Source: Nitratireductor sp.
GTDB taxonomy: Bacteria; Pseudomonadota; Alphaproteobacteria; Rhizobiales; Rhizobiaceae
NCBI GenBank assembly: GCA_017854535.1
Contig: JAFMHL010000008.1
Span: 31,579 to 95,578 of the forward strand
Length of the DNA: 64,000 nucleotides
Direction: 5' to 3'
The notes below the pieces were generated by a model. That model was not told where the DNA came from. It made no database searches and saw nothing but the letters and a program-made list of their open reading frames with translations. Of the stretch, positions 9,959 to 18,818 are shown one piece after another. A program made the position numbers and the translations under genes. Position 1 is the first letter of the stretch. Each line of letters opens with the position of its first letter.

Positions 9959-10453
9959 ATGACTATTGGAGTTTTGCTTTTGCCTGATTTTAGCCGACGT
10001 GGATTTATGAAAGTTCTGGGTGCTGTGGGATTAACACCGCTCTTGCCAGCCATCCCAGCCATTCCAGCGAGAGCCGCTATGGCAAGTGGGGGCGTTTCTG
10101 CGTCCAAAGCCCTTTGGGCCAGCCTATATGCTAATGCAGGATCGGCGGGCGAATTTGTAAATGTTGCCAGAAATATGGGGCTTTCCAACGCCGCCATTCA
10201 AGGGGTAAGCGCCCGCACCATCGGCGTTAGAATGGCTGTTGCCGCTTCAAGCGAAACATTGGCCAGTGCAAGCGCAAGGACAGCGCACGCACCTCTATCT
10301 TCTAAAGGCGGCGAGCTGCCCGTGAGAGAAAAAGTAAAGCACACGCTGGAAAATTACTTCTCAACAGAGACTGACGATAAACCAGCAGTGGCTAAACAGA
10401 AAATCGAAAATCTAGCTGAAGAAACTGAAAAAGATTCACAAGCCGACCCTTAA
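9959..10453 (+). CDS. Unrecognised protein with a Tat-type signal peptide
   Basis: I do not recognise this family. The N-terminus has the twin-arginine pattern DFSRRGFMKVLG followed by a hydrophobic stretch and AxA sites (IPARAAMA), which is what a Tat export signal looks like. The remaining ~120 residues are rich in Ala, Ser and Lys, with no catalytic motif or cofactor site visible, and the tail is strongly charged. GGAGG at 9942-9946 lies 12 bases before the ATG at 9959. An ATG at 9935 is in frame but precedes that ribosome site. Tat export usually implies a folded or cofactor-bearing cargo, which makes a short plain protein odd; it might be an accessory subunit. It is isolated between divergent and convergent neighbours. 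Confidence 0.55.
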   Translation: MTIGVLLLPDFSRRGFMKVLGAVGLTPLLPAIPAIPARAAMASGGVSASKALWASLYANAGSAGEFVNVARNMGLSNAAIQGVSARTIGVRMAVAASSETLASASARTAHAPLSSKGGELPVREKVKHTLENYFSTETDDKPAVAKQKIENLAEETEKDSQADP

Positions 10454-10492
10454 GTATGTAACGGCAAAAAAGTCTCTGCCGCTACTCTCACC

Positions 10493-11149
10493 CTAAGCCT
10501 TGTTTCCGAGCGGAACGCCACTGACCTTTAGCAATCCCGCGTAAGGTACCAGCGCCACGATCCCGATGAAGATCTTCACCAGGAAATCGCCAATCGCCAG
10601 CGACATATAAAGCGGCATAGCGATGCCAAAGATACTGGCTGGGAAACCCAGCGATCCATCTTCCAGACCAACACTTGTATCCAAGCCTGCAAAATAGGGT
10701 GCAAAGGCAATTCCGAAGAATAATACCGTATCAACGGCCGAGCCGATAAAGGTCGAGATCAACGGGGCTTTCCACCAGCTGGAAGCGCGCAAGCGGTCAA
10801 ACACACCAATATCAATCAGCTGGGCCATCAAAAACGCGGTGCCCGAGGCAATCGCGATACGCGGCGATGCGAGCCAAACGGACAGAATCAACGCGGTGAT
10901 AAAACCTGCAGCCACAACGCGGCGCGCAGCCGATTTACCGAATCGGCGATTTGTCAGGTCATTGACCAGAAACGCGAAGGGATAGGTAAACGCACCCCAG
11001 GTGAGCAATTCACCCAGACCAAAATGCGCAAAGGGATATTGAACGATAATATTGGAAATAACGACGACAAAGGTCATCGACACCACAAAGGGGAGCAAGG
11101 CAAGCATAGACATAATCCATTTTTTTGGGCTGGGAGATGGCACCAGCAA
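10493..11149 (-). CDS. Queuosine precursor transporter (VUT/YhhQ family)
   Basis: A polytopic inner-membrane protein of 218 residues in the VUT (YhhQ) family, which imports 7-deazaguanine precursors (preQ0/preQ1) for tRNA queuosine. Family marks visible are SMTFVVVISNIIVQYPF in the first helix, WGAFTYPFAFLVNDLTNRRFG after the second, and FIGSAVDTVLFFGIAF. About six membrane segments are apparent. I accept the TTG at 11149 as start because GGGAG lies 5-6 bases upstream; an ATG at 11113 is the alternative and lacks such a site. It is downstream of rpmB on the same strand. The family call is strong, while the exact substrate is inferred. Confidence 0.88.
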   Translation of the reverse strand: MLVPSPSPKKWIMSMLALLPFVVSMTFVVVISNIIVQYPFAHFGLGELLTWGAFTYPFAFLVNDLTNRRFGKSAARRVVAAGFITALILSVWLASPRIAIASGTAFLMAQLIDIGVFDRLRASSWWKAPLISTFIGSAVDTVLFFGIAFAPYFAGLDTSVGLEDGSLGFPASIFGIAMPLYMSLAIGDFLVKIFIGIVALVPYAGLLKVSGVPLGNKA

Positions 11150-11199
11150 AAAGGCTCCCTGTTACAAACAGAAGGGCCCAAGGAAAACAGTCACCAATA

Positions 11200-11493
11200 T
11201 TAGGCGGCTGCTTCTGAAACTTTCTTGGCAATCTGACGCTTGATCAAACGCGCTTTCATGGAAAGCTCATTCGTACCGGCTTTCGTCAAAAACGCATCCA
11301 AACCACCGCGATGCTCAACTGTGCGCAAGGCAGCAGCAGAAATACGCATACGCACCCGCTGGTTCAGCACTTCGCTCATCAATGTTACATTAACAAGGTT
11401 GGGCAAAAAACGGCGGCGTGAGCGGTTGTTCGCATGGCTGACATTGTTACCATACATGACGGATTTACCGGTCAATTCACAAGTTCTAGACAT
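11200..11493 (-). CDS. rpmB: 50S ribosomal protein L28
   Basis: Ribosomal protein L28, a large-subunit surface protein. It starts [10 protein letters not shown] and contains [18 protein letters not shown], typical of the alphaproteobacterial version (97 residues, the length usual in this class, longer than the ~78 of Escherichia coli). It is divergent from the DUF3108 gene, a neighbour pairing common in Hyphomicrobiales. The region upstream (11494-11846) should contain its promoter; a 71-codon frame there has no recognisable features and I do not call it. Confidence 0.97.
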   Translation of the reverse strand: MSRTCELTGKSVMYGNNVSHANNRSRRRFLPNLVNVTLMSEVLNQRVRMRISAAALRTVEHRGGLDAFLTKAGTNELSMKARLIKRQIAKKVSEAAA

Positions 11494-11846
11494 AGGTTAC
11501 ACCCTTTAAGTAAATTTCGGTTTCCCGCCCAGACACTTGTCTGATGCCAGCATACCCATCCGTAATTTCGCCCAGCTGATATTTGCCGAACGCCGGAAAT
11601 GACGCAAGTCTCGGGAAAAGTTGCGCTGTCTATAGTCTTGAACGGCAAAATCGTCAAGACTGGAATCTCCTGCAAATGCCAATCCATACAGGTTTAGCCA
11701 AAGATTCGTGCTTTCTGCCATGATTTAGGCACACAGAACTGGTTCAACCGAAGCGGTTCATAGTGTGTTCAGCTTCGATTTGATAGGTTCATTCTATCGA
11801 GCTGCACCTATTGCAGTACTTTAAGATGACTAGATCGGGGCATAAA

Positions 11847-12695
11847 ATGATATTTTTTCAATCACTCAAATCGAAATTTGGTCTCTTAGCTGCAGGTGTC
11901 TTGTCTGTCGGCGCAATTATTGCCACCCAGCCTGCTCTGGCAACTTCTAAAACCCATACCACCGTTTTTAATGTCAAATTTGGTGCCCTCACTGTTGGCA
12001 ACCTTAAGTTTGGCGTTTCTGTGGATGGAAAAGACTATGAGTTGACTGGCAAAGGAAAAACCCAGGGCCTTGCAGATTGGTTTGCATCGGGCAAAGCTGA
12101 CATTAAAAGCGATGGCCTTTTGGACGGCGATCACCTGATTGCCGCAAAGCACTATCTATCCGTCACTGAAAACAAGAAAAAAGCCACGCTGAACATGTCT
12201 TTTGCAAATGGGGCCGTTCAAAATGTGTCTCTTGTTCCCGACAAACGGAAAACGAAAAAAGCAAAGAAATATGTGTTGATCACACCTGACGATCTGAAAA
12301 ACGTCGTGGACCCCGCCAGCACATTGGTAGTGCCCGTTGAACTGGGCAGGGCAACAGACCCAACGGCTGTTTGCGGCCGCACTTACCGCGTTTATGATGG
12401 CGAAACCCGCTACGACATGAAACTCAGTTATAAAAGCAATCAGAAGATAAAAACCAAGGGCTATGACGGCTTCGCTTATGTTTGCAAATTACAATATATC
12501 CCTGTCGCTGGTCATAAGCGCAAACACGAAAACACCAAACGCATGGCGGAAAATAACGACATGGAAATCTGGTTGGCGCCAATTAGCGCTGGAACAGAAA
12601 TCCAAAGTATTTTTACAGCTATCAAAATTGTAGTGCCAACTTGGCTTGGAACCTTTTCCGCTGAACCTGAATATTTTGGCCCTGCCAAGTCTTAG
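11847..12695 (+). CDS. DUF3108 domain protein, exported
   Basis: An exported protein of 282 residues. After a signal peptide (hydrophobic core GLLAAGVLSVGAIIA, cleavage near PALA) it has the DUF3108 hallmarks: repeated beta-strand segments such as FNVKFGALTVGNLKFGV, YELTGKGKTQGLADWF and a late MEIWLAP. The fold is thought to be a periplasmic beta-sandwich; function unknown. The ATG at 11847 is supported by GGGG six bases upstream. In-frame upstream starts (TTG 11811, ATG 11826) would lengthen the n-region without a good ribosome site. It sits divergent to rpmB and upstream of the helicase gene, as in many relatives. Confidence 0.85.
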   Translation: MIFFQSLKSKFGLLAAGVLSVGAIIATQPALATSKTHTTVFNVKFGALTVGNLKFGVSVDGKDYELTGKGKTQGLADWFASGKADIKSDGLLDGDHLIAAKHYLSVTENKKKATLNMSFANGAVQNVSLVPDKRKTKKAKKYVLITPDDLKNVVDPASTLVVPVELGRATDPTAVCGRTYRVYDGETRYDMKLSYKSNQKIKTKGYDGFAYVCKLQYIPVAGHKRKHENTKRMAENNDMEIWLAPISAGTEIQSIFTAIKIVVPTWLGTFSAEPEYFGPAKS

Positions 12696-12716
12696 TATGC
12701 AACAAGCCGCGGTTTT

Positions 12717-12738
12717 CGTGAATTTTCACGTCTTTTTG
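12717..12738 (+). terminator. Possible weak terminator after DUF3108 gene
   Basis: CGTGA (12717-12721) and TCACG form a short stem with a four-base loop, followed by TCTTTTT. It is 21 bases beyond the DUF3108 stop. The stem is only 5-6 bp, so this is a tentative call. Confidence 0.35.
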
Positions 12739-12833
12739 GTTCAACCAGACGATGACATGGGCTAAGGAACAATGACGGCATAAGCCGCGTTTCATATTGT
12801 TGTTTCTTATCCCAGTTATAAATCGGCTTTTCC

Positions 12834-15764
12834 ATGTCCGCACTTTCCCCGATAAACCCAACGGCCAGCGGGCGTGGTGTAACCGCCGTTTTGGGACCCA
12901 CCAATACAGGCAAGACCCATCTTGCCATTGAGCGCATGGCTGCCCACTCCTCCGGCCTTATCGGATTACCACTGCGGTTGCTGGCCCGTGAGGTTTATCA
13001 GCGTCTTTGCTCCAAAGTCGGCGTTGCCAATGTTGCGCTGATAACCGGCGAAGAAAAAATAAATCCAAAAAACGCGCGTTATCAGGTTTGTACCGTCGAG
13101 GCGATGCCATCTGAAACAAATGCAGCATTCGTTGCCATCGACGAAGTGCAACTGGCGGCCGATCTTGAACGCGGGCATATATTCACCGACAGGTTGATGA
13201 ACTTGCGAGGCCGCGAAGAAACCATGCTGCTTGGCGCGGCCACCATCGAACAAACCCTTAAAACTCTTCTGCCTGGCCTTCACGTCATTACGCGTCCGCG
13301 CATGTCACAGCTGGAATATAGTGGATCAAAAAAAATCACCCGCCTGGCGCCTCGCAGCGCCATCGTGGCTTTTTCGGTCAATGAAGTTTACGCCATTGCT
13401 GAACTCATCAGACGCCAACGCGGCGGTGCAGCAGTTGTATTGGGCTCCTTGAGCCCGCGCACCCGAAACGCACAAGTAGCCCTTTATCAATCAGGCGAAG
13501 TTGATTTTCTGGTTGCCAGTGATGCCATCGGAATGGGCCTTAATCTCGATCTCAATCATGTGGCCTTTGCCCAAGATAAAAAATTCGATGGTTTTCAGCA
13601 TAGGCGCTTAACAGCTGCAGAAATGGGCCAGATTGCAGGACGCGCTGGCAGGCATACGAAAAACGGGACTTTTGGCGTTACCGGACAGGTCATGCCGTTA
13701 GAGGATGAGCTGGTTGAACAATTGGAGACCCATGTCTTTGCACCGTCAAAGGTTTTAACATGGCGCAATCGAAATCTCGAATTCAACTCCATTGAACATC
13801 TGCGCGACTGCCTTGAAACGCCTTCCGCAAACCGATTGCTGATGAAGGCGCTTCCAGCCACCGATCTGGTTGCTCTTGATACATTGGCTAAAGATACTTG
13901 GATCAGAGATACCTGCAGCAAGCCGGACAATGTAAAATTGCTATGGGATATTTGCTGCATTCCAGATTATCGAAAAATATCGCCCGCCAATCATTCCGAT
14001 ATGCTCCAAAAAATATTCTCTCAGATTGTTGAAAACGGTGTCATAAAAGAGGATTGGTTTGCAAGGCAAATTGAGTTGTCAGATCAAACAGATGGCGATA
14101 TTGATGCGCTTTCTGCCCGTATTTCACAAATCAGGACTTGGACCTATTTGTCTCATCGGACCGAATGGTTGCAAAATGCATCTTATTGGCAGGAAAAAGC
14201 GCGTGAGACGGAAGATAGATTATCCGACGCCTTGCATGAAAGCTTGACGAAACGTTTTATTGATCGCAGGACAAGCCTGCTAATGAAGAGACTGCGGGAA
14301 AACACGCATATGGAAGCTGTAATTAAGGCAAATGGTGATGTGGAAGTTGAGGGCCACCATGTTGGGCAACTCAACGGATTCAGGTTTAAACCAGATTCGA
14401 CCGGTGAAACACCTGAGGTGAAAGCACAAAATACTGCTGCCCAAAAAGCACTCGCTAGCGAAATCGAAAGACGTGCGGGACGATTGGCTGCCTCATCCAA
14501 TACAGATTTTATTTTATCCAAAGATGGCCTGCTTCGTTGGCAAGGCGAACCGGTTGCAAAAATTGCCGCTGGTGACGATACCCTTAAGCCGCGGGTTATT
14601 TTGCTGGCTGATGAACAATTGACAGGCGCTTCTCGTGATAGCGTTGCCCATCGTCTTGAGCGTTGGATAGCAAACCATATCTCTATTGTTCTAAAGCCTT
14701 TGGTTGAGATGACTGGCGACCAGACCCTTGAAGGCATGGCGCGCGGTGTCGGGTTTCGTTTGGTGGAAGCATTGGGAAATATCGACCGCCGCGAAATCGC
14801 TACGGACATCCAAGGCCTATCACAGGATATGCGCGCGGGACTAAGACGTCATGGCGTTCGCTTCGGCGCTTATACCATTTTTGTGCCAGCGCTTTTAAAG
14901 CCTGCTCCTGCAGAATTGTTAAGCCTGCTTTGGGGTCTGAAAAACGACAAAATGGAAGCCACTGGTTTAGACGAGGTCCCCACAATCCTCGCCTCTGGCC
15001 GCACCTCAACAGTTTTTAATCCGGAATTCGAGCCAGAGGCCTACCGCCTTTGTGGATATAAAGTCCTTGGACAAAAAGCCGTCCGCATCGATATTCTTGA
15101 GCGCCTTGCAGATTTGATCCGCCCTGCCATGTATTGGAAGCCAACAGATGATGGCACAAAGCCAGAAGGCGCAATTGATGGACGGAACTTTTTTGTAACG
15201 CCAGCCATGATGTCTATTCTTGGTGCTACCCATGAAGACATGGAGCTGATCTTGAAAGGCCTTGGTTATCGTGCCGAGTCTCGTCTTGAGGTCGACGTAA
15301 AACCAGCAGAAGCTACAGCTGACAAAGTTGAAACTCCCGCCACATCCTCACAAGAGCCTGCAGCTGCAGTAAATGATGAGACAACAGCGCTAGAACCTGC
15401 TGCAAAACAAGCGCCAGCACCAGAACAAAGTGTTGAGACGACAGATACAAAGACAGAAGAAGCAAAGTCAGTTGAAGACGAAGGTCCGAAAATGATTTTG
15501 GTTTGGCGCCAGGGCGCACCTGCAAACAATAATCGCGACAACCAGCAGGCAAAAAACCGTGCAAGCCGCGATAATGATGGCGGAGAACCAAACAAATTTG
15601 CAAAGAACAAAGGGCGCAAGCCATTTAAAGGCAAGCCACAAGATCGCAATGGCGCAAAAGTCAACAATCAGCCAAAACCAGCGCCAAAGCCTGTTAAAAT
15701 CGATCCTGACTCCCCATTTGCCAAACTCGCAGCATTGAAAGAACAGCTGAAAAAGAGTGACTGA
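12834..15764 (+). CDS. Suv3-like DExH RNA helicase
   Basis: A 976-residue superfamily 2 helicase related to mitochondrial SUV3. Visible motifs are Walker A GPTNTGKT at residues 21-28, the DExH-like box IDEVQL near 102-107, motif III-like GAATIEQT, and motif VI QIAGRAGRHTKNG near 267. A central region follows that resembles the helical part of these bacterial helicases, then a long charged, low-complexity tail (after about residue 830) rich in Ala, Glu, Lys, Asn and Gln, probably disordered and RNA-binding. SUV3 works with exoribonucleases in mitochondrial RNA decay; the alphaproteobacterial protein may act in RNA turnover or ribosome work, which is inference. The next gene (S4 RNA-binding protein) overlaps its 3' end by 8 bases, consistent with translational coupling. 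Confidence 0.9.
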   Translation: MSALSPINPTASGRGVTAVLGPTNTGKTHLAIERMAAHSSGLIGLPLRLLAREVYQRLCSKVGVANVALITGEEKINPKNARYQVCTVEAMPSETNAAFVAIDEVQLAADLERGHIFTDRLMNLRGREETMLLGAATIEQTLKTLLPGLHVITRPRMSQLEYSGSKKITRLAPRSAIVAFSVNEVYAIAELIRRQRGGAAVVLGSLSPRTRNAQVALYQSGEVDFLVASDAIGMGLNLDLNHVAFAQDKKFDGFQHRRLTAAEMGQIAGRAGRHTKNGTFGVTGQVMPLEDELVEQLETHVFAPSKVLTWRNRNLEFNSIEHLRDCLETPSANRLLMKALPATDLVALDTLAKDTWIRDTCSKPDNVKLLWDICCIPDYRKISPANHSDMLQKIFSQIVENGVIKEDWFARQIELSDQTDGDIDALSARISQIRTWTYLSHRTEWLQNASYWQEKARETEDRLSDALHESLTKRFIDRRTSLLMKRLRENTHMEAVIKANGDVEVEGHHVGQLNGFRFKPDSTGETPEVKAQNTAAQKALASEIERRAGRLAASSNTDFILSKDGLLRWQGEPVAKIAAGDDTLKPRVILLADEQLTGASRDSVAHRLERWIANHISIVLKPLVEMTGDQTLEGMARGVGFRLVEALGNIDRREIATDIQGLSQDMRAGLRRHGVRFGAYTIFVPALLKPAPAELLSLLWGLKNDKMEATGLDEVPTILASGRTSTVFNPEFEPEAYRLCGYKVLGQKAVRIDILERLADLIRPAMYWKPTDDGTKPEGAIDGRNFFVTPAMMSILGATHEDMELILKGLGYRAESRLEVDVKPAEATADKVETPATSSQEPAAAVNDETTALEPAAKQAPAPEQSVETTDTKTEEAKSVEDEGPKMILVWRQGAPANNNRDNQQAKNRASRDNDGGEPNKFAKNKGRKPFKGKPQDRNGAKVNNQPKPAPKPVKIDPDSPFAKLAALKEQLKKSD

Positions 15765-16152
15765 AACAACTGAGAAAAAATCTTCACAAATCAGGATTGA
15801 TAAATGGCTTTGGTATGCCCGCCAGACCAAAACCCGGTCTCTCGCTCAAAAATTGGTAACAGGGGGCAATGTCAGACTAAATGGCGAGAAAATTTTATCT
15901 GCCAGCAAAATGGTTGGTCCGGATGATGTGTTGACCTTGAAAATTGGCCTGCAAGTAAAAATTCTTAAACTGCTCGAATGCGGGACACATCGCGGGTCAT
16001 TTTCTATAGCTCAACTTCTCTATGAAGATCTTTCACCTGTCATTCCAAAAGCAGAAATTCTGACCAAAGGCCAACAGGGCCTGCCTGATCCTCATGGCAA
16101 ACCAGACAGCCGGGAAAGATTGCAGGCAAGAAGACTGAGCGGAAAAGAATAA
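15757..16152 (+). CDS. S4-domain RNA-binding protein (Hsp15-like)
   Basis: A 131-residue protein with an N-terminal S4 domain (IRIDKWLWYARQTKTRSLAQKLV...GGNVRLNG), as in heat-shock protein Hsp15, which in Escherichia coli recognises stalled 50S subunits carrying peptidyl-tRNA. The C-terminal part is charged (DSRERLQARRLSGKE). The start is GTG at 15757, inside the last codons of the helicase gene, giving an 8-base overlap. Pairing with the helicase suggests a shared RNA-related task. The domain call is firm, the exact role inferred. Confidence 0.9.
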   Translation: MTETTEKKSSQIRIDKWLWYARQTKTRSLAQKLVTGGNVRLNGEKILSASKMVGPDDVLTLKIGLQVKILKLLECGTHRGSFSIAQLLYEDLSPVIPKAEILTKGQQGLPDPHGKPDSRERLQARRLSGKE

Positions 16153-16371
16153 ATTCGCCAACATTGCAGTAAAACCGCAAAAATAGTTCCTTTTCTTGCC
16201 TTGGTATTTCTTTTCGCCTAACCCATATTGCGATCTGACCGCGAATGAAAACCAATCGCTTTGCAGCTTGAAGCATAAAGCAAATAGCTGTAGGGAAACG
16301 CAAAATGAAGCCTGCCTTGTTTCAATGAAACAGTTCACACAAAACACGCTCAAAACACTATTGGGGTATGA

Positions 16372-16710
16372 ATGACCTATATCGTTAATGATAGCTGCAT
16401 CAAATGCAAATATATGGATTGTGTGGAGGTCTGCCCGGTCGACTGCTTCTATGAAGGCGACAACATGCTGGTAATTCATCCAGATGAGTGCATCGACTGT
16501 GGTGTTTGCGAGCCAGAATGCCCCGCTGAAGCTATTAAACCAGATACCGAACCAGGATTGGACAAATGGCTTAAATTAAACGCTGAGTATGCTGAAAAAT
16601 GGCCTAACATTACCATCAAGCGCGAAGGCCCAGCTGACGGTAAGGACTTCGACGGCATAGAAGGCAAATTCGAGAAATTCTTTTCACCCGAACCCGGTCA
16701 GGGCGACTAA
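16372..16710 (+). CDS. fdxA: Seven-iron ferredoxin FdxA
   Basis: A 112-residue 7Fe ferredoxin with one [3Fe-4S] and one [4Fe-4S] cluster. The N-terminal cysteines appear in [17 protein letters not shown], and the second set in [12 protein letters not shown]. The remaining ~60 residues form the C-terminal extension normal for this ferredoxin type ([12 protein letters not shown]). It would be a cytosolic low-potential electron carrier; its partner is not evident. The 219 bases upstream hold its likely promoter. The position between the S4 gene and carD is conserved in related genomes. Confidence 0.95.
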   Translation: MTYIVNDSCIKCKYMDCVEVCPVDCFYEGDNMLVIHPDECIDCGVCEPECPAEAIKPDTEPGLDKWLKLNAEYAEKWPNITIKREGPADGKDFDGIEGKFEKFFSPEPGQGD

Positions 16711-17180
16711 GCGCTGAACGCATAACCTGAGTGGAAAACATTGTCCCCATCACGGACTGCTGGAAAGATATCTATTCGCCCCAGCGTTAATCATGTTTTA
16801 CCGCAGTTTTGCTGATACTGCGTAGAATCCATCGAATACGTTGATTTTTGGCGTTTTTTGTGATAGCTTCCGTTAACAGTCGAAATACGGCCTGTTTCTC
16901 TTGCATTTTGCTTAGATAGCGAAGCTGATGTAAGTGCAAATTGGGCATCTACAACAAGGCAAATCCACTTCATTCCCTATGTAAATCATGGACCAGCACA
17001 AAATTTGGTCCTGCATTCTTATGCGACTAGTAGGCGAGACGGTGAATTTCTTATTTCATAACGACTGATATGGTTTGGGCCAGTAACGTCTATTGGCCCA
17101 GTAGGTTGGATGCGTAATTTCCAGCCTGTTTCTATCTGGATGTTGGAAAACATCAGACTTATGAGGGAGTTAACAAACAA
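16711..17180. other. 470-base gene-free region upstream of carD
   Basis: I see no coding frame of quality. Near its right end there is a small inverted repeat, TGGGCCA (17076-17082) with TGGCCCA (17094-17100), about 80 bases before the carD start. It may be the 3' end of an upstream signal or a regulatory site for carD. A long leader for carD is possible. Nothing else can be supported. Confidence 0.5.
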
Positions 17181-17768
17181 ATGGTTACAGCTAAAAAAAC
17201 AACGCAACGTCAGGGTTTTAAAACTGGTGAATTTGTCGTGTATCCGGCCCATGGCGTCGGTCAGGTTTCCTCCATCGAAGAGCAGGAAGTGGCAGGGCAA
17301 ACCCTCGAGCTTTTTGTTATCAGCTTCCTTCAGGACAAATTGATCCTTCGCGTGCCGGTAGGCAAAGTCGTTTCTGCAGGTATGCGCAAATTGGCAGAGC
17401 CTGTTCTCGTTGAAAAATCTCTGAAAACCGTCCAAGGCAGAGCACGTGTTAAGCGCACGATGTGGAGCCGTCGCGCTCAGGAATATGAAGCAAAAATCAA
17501 TTCTGGCGATCTTATCCAGATTGCTGAAGTGGTTCGAGACCTGTTTCGTTCAGAAAACCAGCCGGAGCAATCTTACAGCGAGCGTCAGCTTTATGAAGCC
17601 GCATTGGAGCGCATGGCCCGTGAAATTTCAGTTGTAAACAAAATCTCTAGCACAGAGGCCGTTGTTTTAATTGAGAAAAACTTGGCAAAAGGCCCTCGCC
17701 GTGGCCCAGCTCCACCTGAAGAAGCCGAAGCTGAGACAGAAGCTACGGGCGCTGAAAAAGCCGCCTGA
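17181..17768 (+). CDS. carD: CarD family transcriptional regulator
   Basis: A CarD/CdnL-type protein of 195 residues. The N-terminal domain (FKTGEFVVYPAHGVGQV...) is the RNA-polymerase interacting Tudor-like fold that binds the beta subunit and stabilises open promoter complexes. The C-terminal helical domain holds the conserved MWSRRAQEYEAKINSGD and YSERQLYEAALERM stretches, and a Glu/Ala-rich tail follows. In alphaproteobacteria CdnL supports growth and metabolic gene expression. A GGGAG sits about 12 bases before the ATG, rather distant. A strong terminator follows 34 bases after the stop. It precedes rpoH, as in other Hyphomicrobiales. Confidence 0.95.
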   Translation: MVTAKKTTQRQGFKTGEFVVYPAHGVGQVSSIEEQEVAGQTLELFVISFLQDKLILRVPVGKVVSAGMRKLAEPVLVEKSLKTVQGRARVKRTMWSRRAQEYEAKINSGDLIQIAEVVRDLFRSENQPEQSYSERQLYEAALERMAREISVVNKISSTEAVVLIEKNLAKGPRRGPAPPEEAEAETEATGAEKAA

Positions 17769-17802
17769 TTTCGTTTCGTCAAAAAAAAATTCAAAAAAAG
17801 CG

Positions 17803-17833
17803 AAAAAGCCCGGAACTTTTCCGGGCTTTTTTT
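17803..17833 (+). terminator. Strong Rho-independent terminator after carD
   Basis: AAAAAGCCCGGAA (17803-17815) pairs perfectly with TTCCGGGCTTTTT (17819-17831) around a CTT loop, and the T-run continues. A 13-bp stem with a T tract just after carD separates it from rpoH. Confidence 0.95.
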
Positions 17834-17921
17834 CGTTTACACTTATGGAGAATAATTATTGCGCGCATCATGAGTTGGGATAACCCACCAAAAGCCATGC
17901 GCGATATGGAGGGTAAGCAGC

Positions 17922-18794
17922 ATGAGTTATCAGGAATTTCCCAATCCCATGATCATCAAGGCAGCAACGAAAGCTCCTTATCTTGAACGCCAGGAAGAAC
18001 TGGACTTGGCAATCCGCTGGGCAGAAAATCGCGACCAGGAAGCGCTTCACAAACTTACCCAAGCGCATATGCGTCTGGTGATTTCCCTAGCCTTCAAATT
18101 CAAACGCTACGGATTGCCAACCGCAGAATTGATTCAGGAGGGCCATATTGGTCTTTTGGAGGCTGCAGCACGGTTTGAACCGGAACGCGAAGTACGTTTC
18201 TCAACTTATGCAACTTGGTGGATCAGGGCATCCATGCAGGACTTTATTCTTCGCAATTGGTCAATCGTGCGCGGCGGAACAAGTTCCAACCAAAAGTCTC
18301 TTTTCTTCAATTTAAGAAAGCTCCGCGCCGAGATCGCCCGTAATGGGACGATAATGAACTCGCAAGAGATCTTTACCCAGCTGGCGCAAACCCTGAAGGT
18401 TTCTGTTAAAGACGTTGCCAATATGGATGCACGCTTTTCAGGGCCTGATTATTCTTTGAATGCCCCAATCAGCGACGATGATGACGGTTCCAGTCAGCGG
18501 CAGGATTTACTTGTCAGTGAAGAAGCAACACCGGATCAAAATGTCACCATGATGGTTGACGGTGAACGCGAAAACCAGTGGCTTTATCAGGCCGTCGGCG
18601 TTCTTAATGATCGTGAAAGACGCATCATGGAAGCGCGCAGATTGTCCGAAGACGTTGCCACGCTCGAAACACTGGGCGAAGAACTGGGTATATCCAAGGA
18701 ACGCGTTCGCCAAATCGAAGCAAAAGCGATGGAAAAACTAAAAACTGCGCTTTTGGAGATGAACCCAGAATTCGAGCACTATGCGAAACAATAA
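17922..18794 (+). CDS. rpoH: RNA polymerase sigma factor RpoH (sigma-32 family)
   Basis: A 290-residue heat-shock sigma factor. It has region 2 (LTQAHMRLVISLAFKFKRYG, LIQEGHIGLLEAA, FSTYATWWIRASMQDFILRNWS with the RpoH-box region following) and region 4 (LNDRERRIMEARRL ... LGEELGISKERVRQIEAKAMEKL). RpoH proteins direct transcription of chaperone and protease genes. Many Hyphomicrobiales carry two; the position next to carD and fdxA is where the second paralogue (RpoH2-like) usually lies, so that assignment is likely but not proven. The ATG at 17922 has GGAGGGT upstream at a good distance. A strong terminator separates it from carD, so it has its own promoter within 17832-17921. Confidence 0.95.
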   Translation: MSYQEFPNPMIIKAATKAPYLERQEELDLAIRWAENRDQEALHKLTQAHMRLVISLAFKFKRYGLPTAELIQEGHIGLLEAAARFEPEREVRFSTYATWWIRASMQDFILRNWSIVRGGTSSNQKSLFFNLRKLRAEIARNGTIMNSQEIFTQLAQTLKVSVKDVANMDARFSGPDYSLNAPISDDDDGSSQRQDLLVSEEATPDQNVTMMVDGERENQWLYQAVGVLNDRERRIMEARRLSEDVATLETLGEELGISKERVRQIEAKAMEKLKTALLEMNPEFEHYAKQ

Positions 18795-18818
18795 CCCGAA
18801 TAGGTGAAACACCCGACC

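Noticed and set aside
11506..11721. 71-codon minus-strand frame upstream of rpmB
   Set aside because: No recognisable domain or signal and no good ribosome site; the region is better explained as the rpmB leader and promoter.
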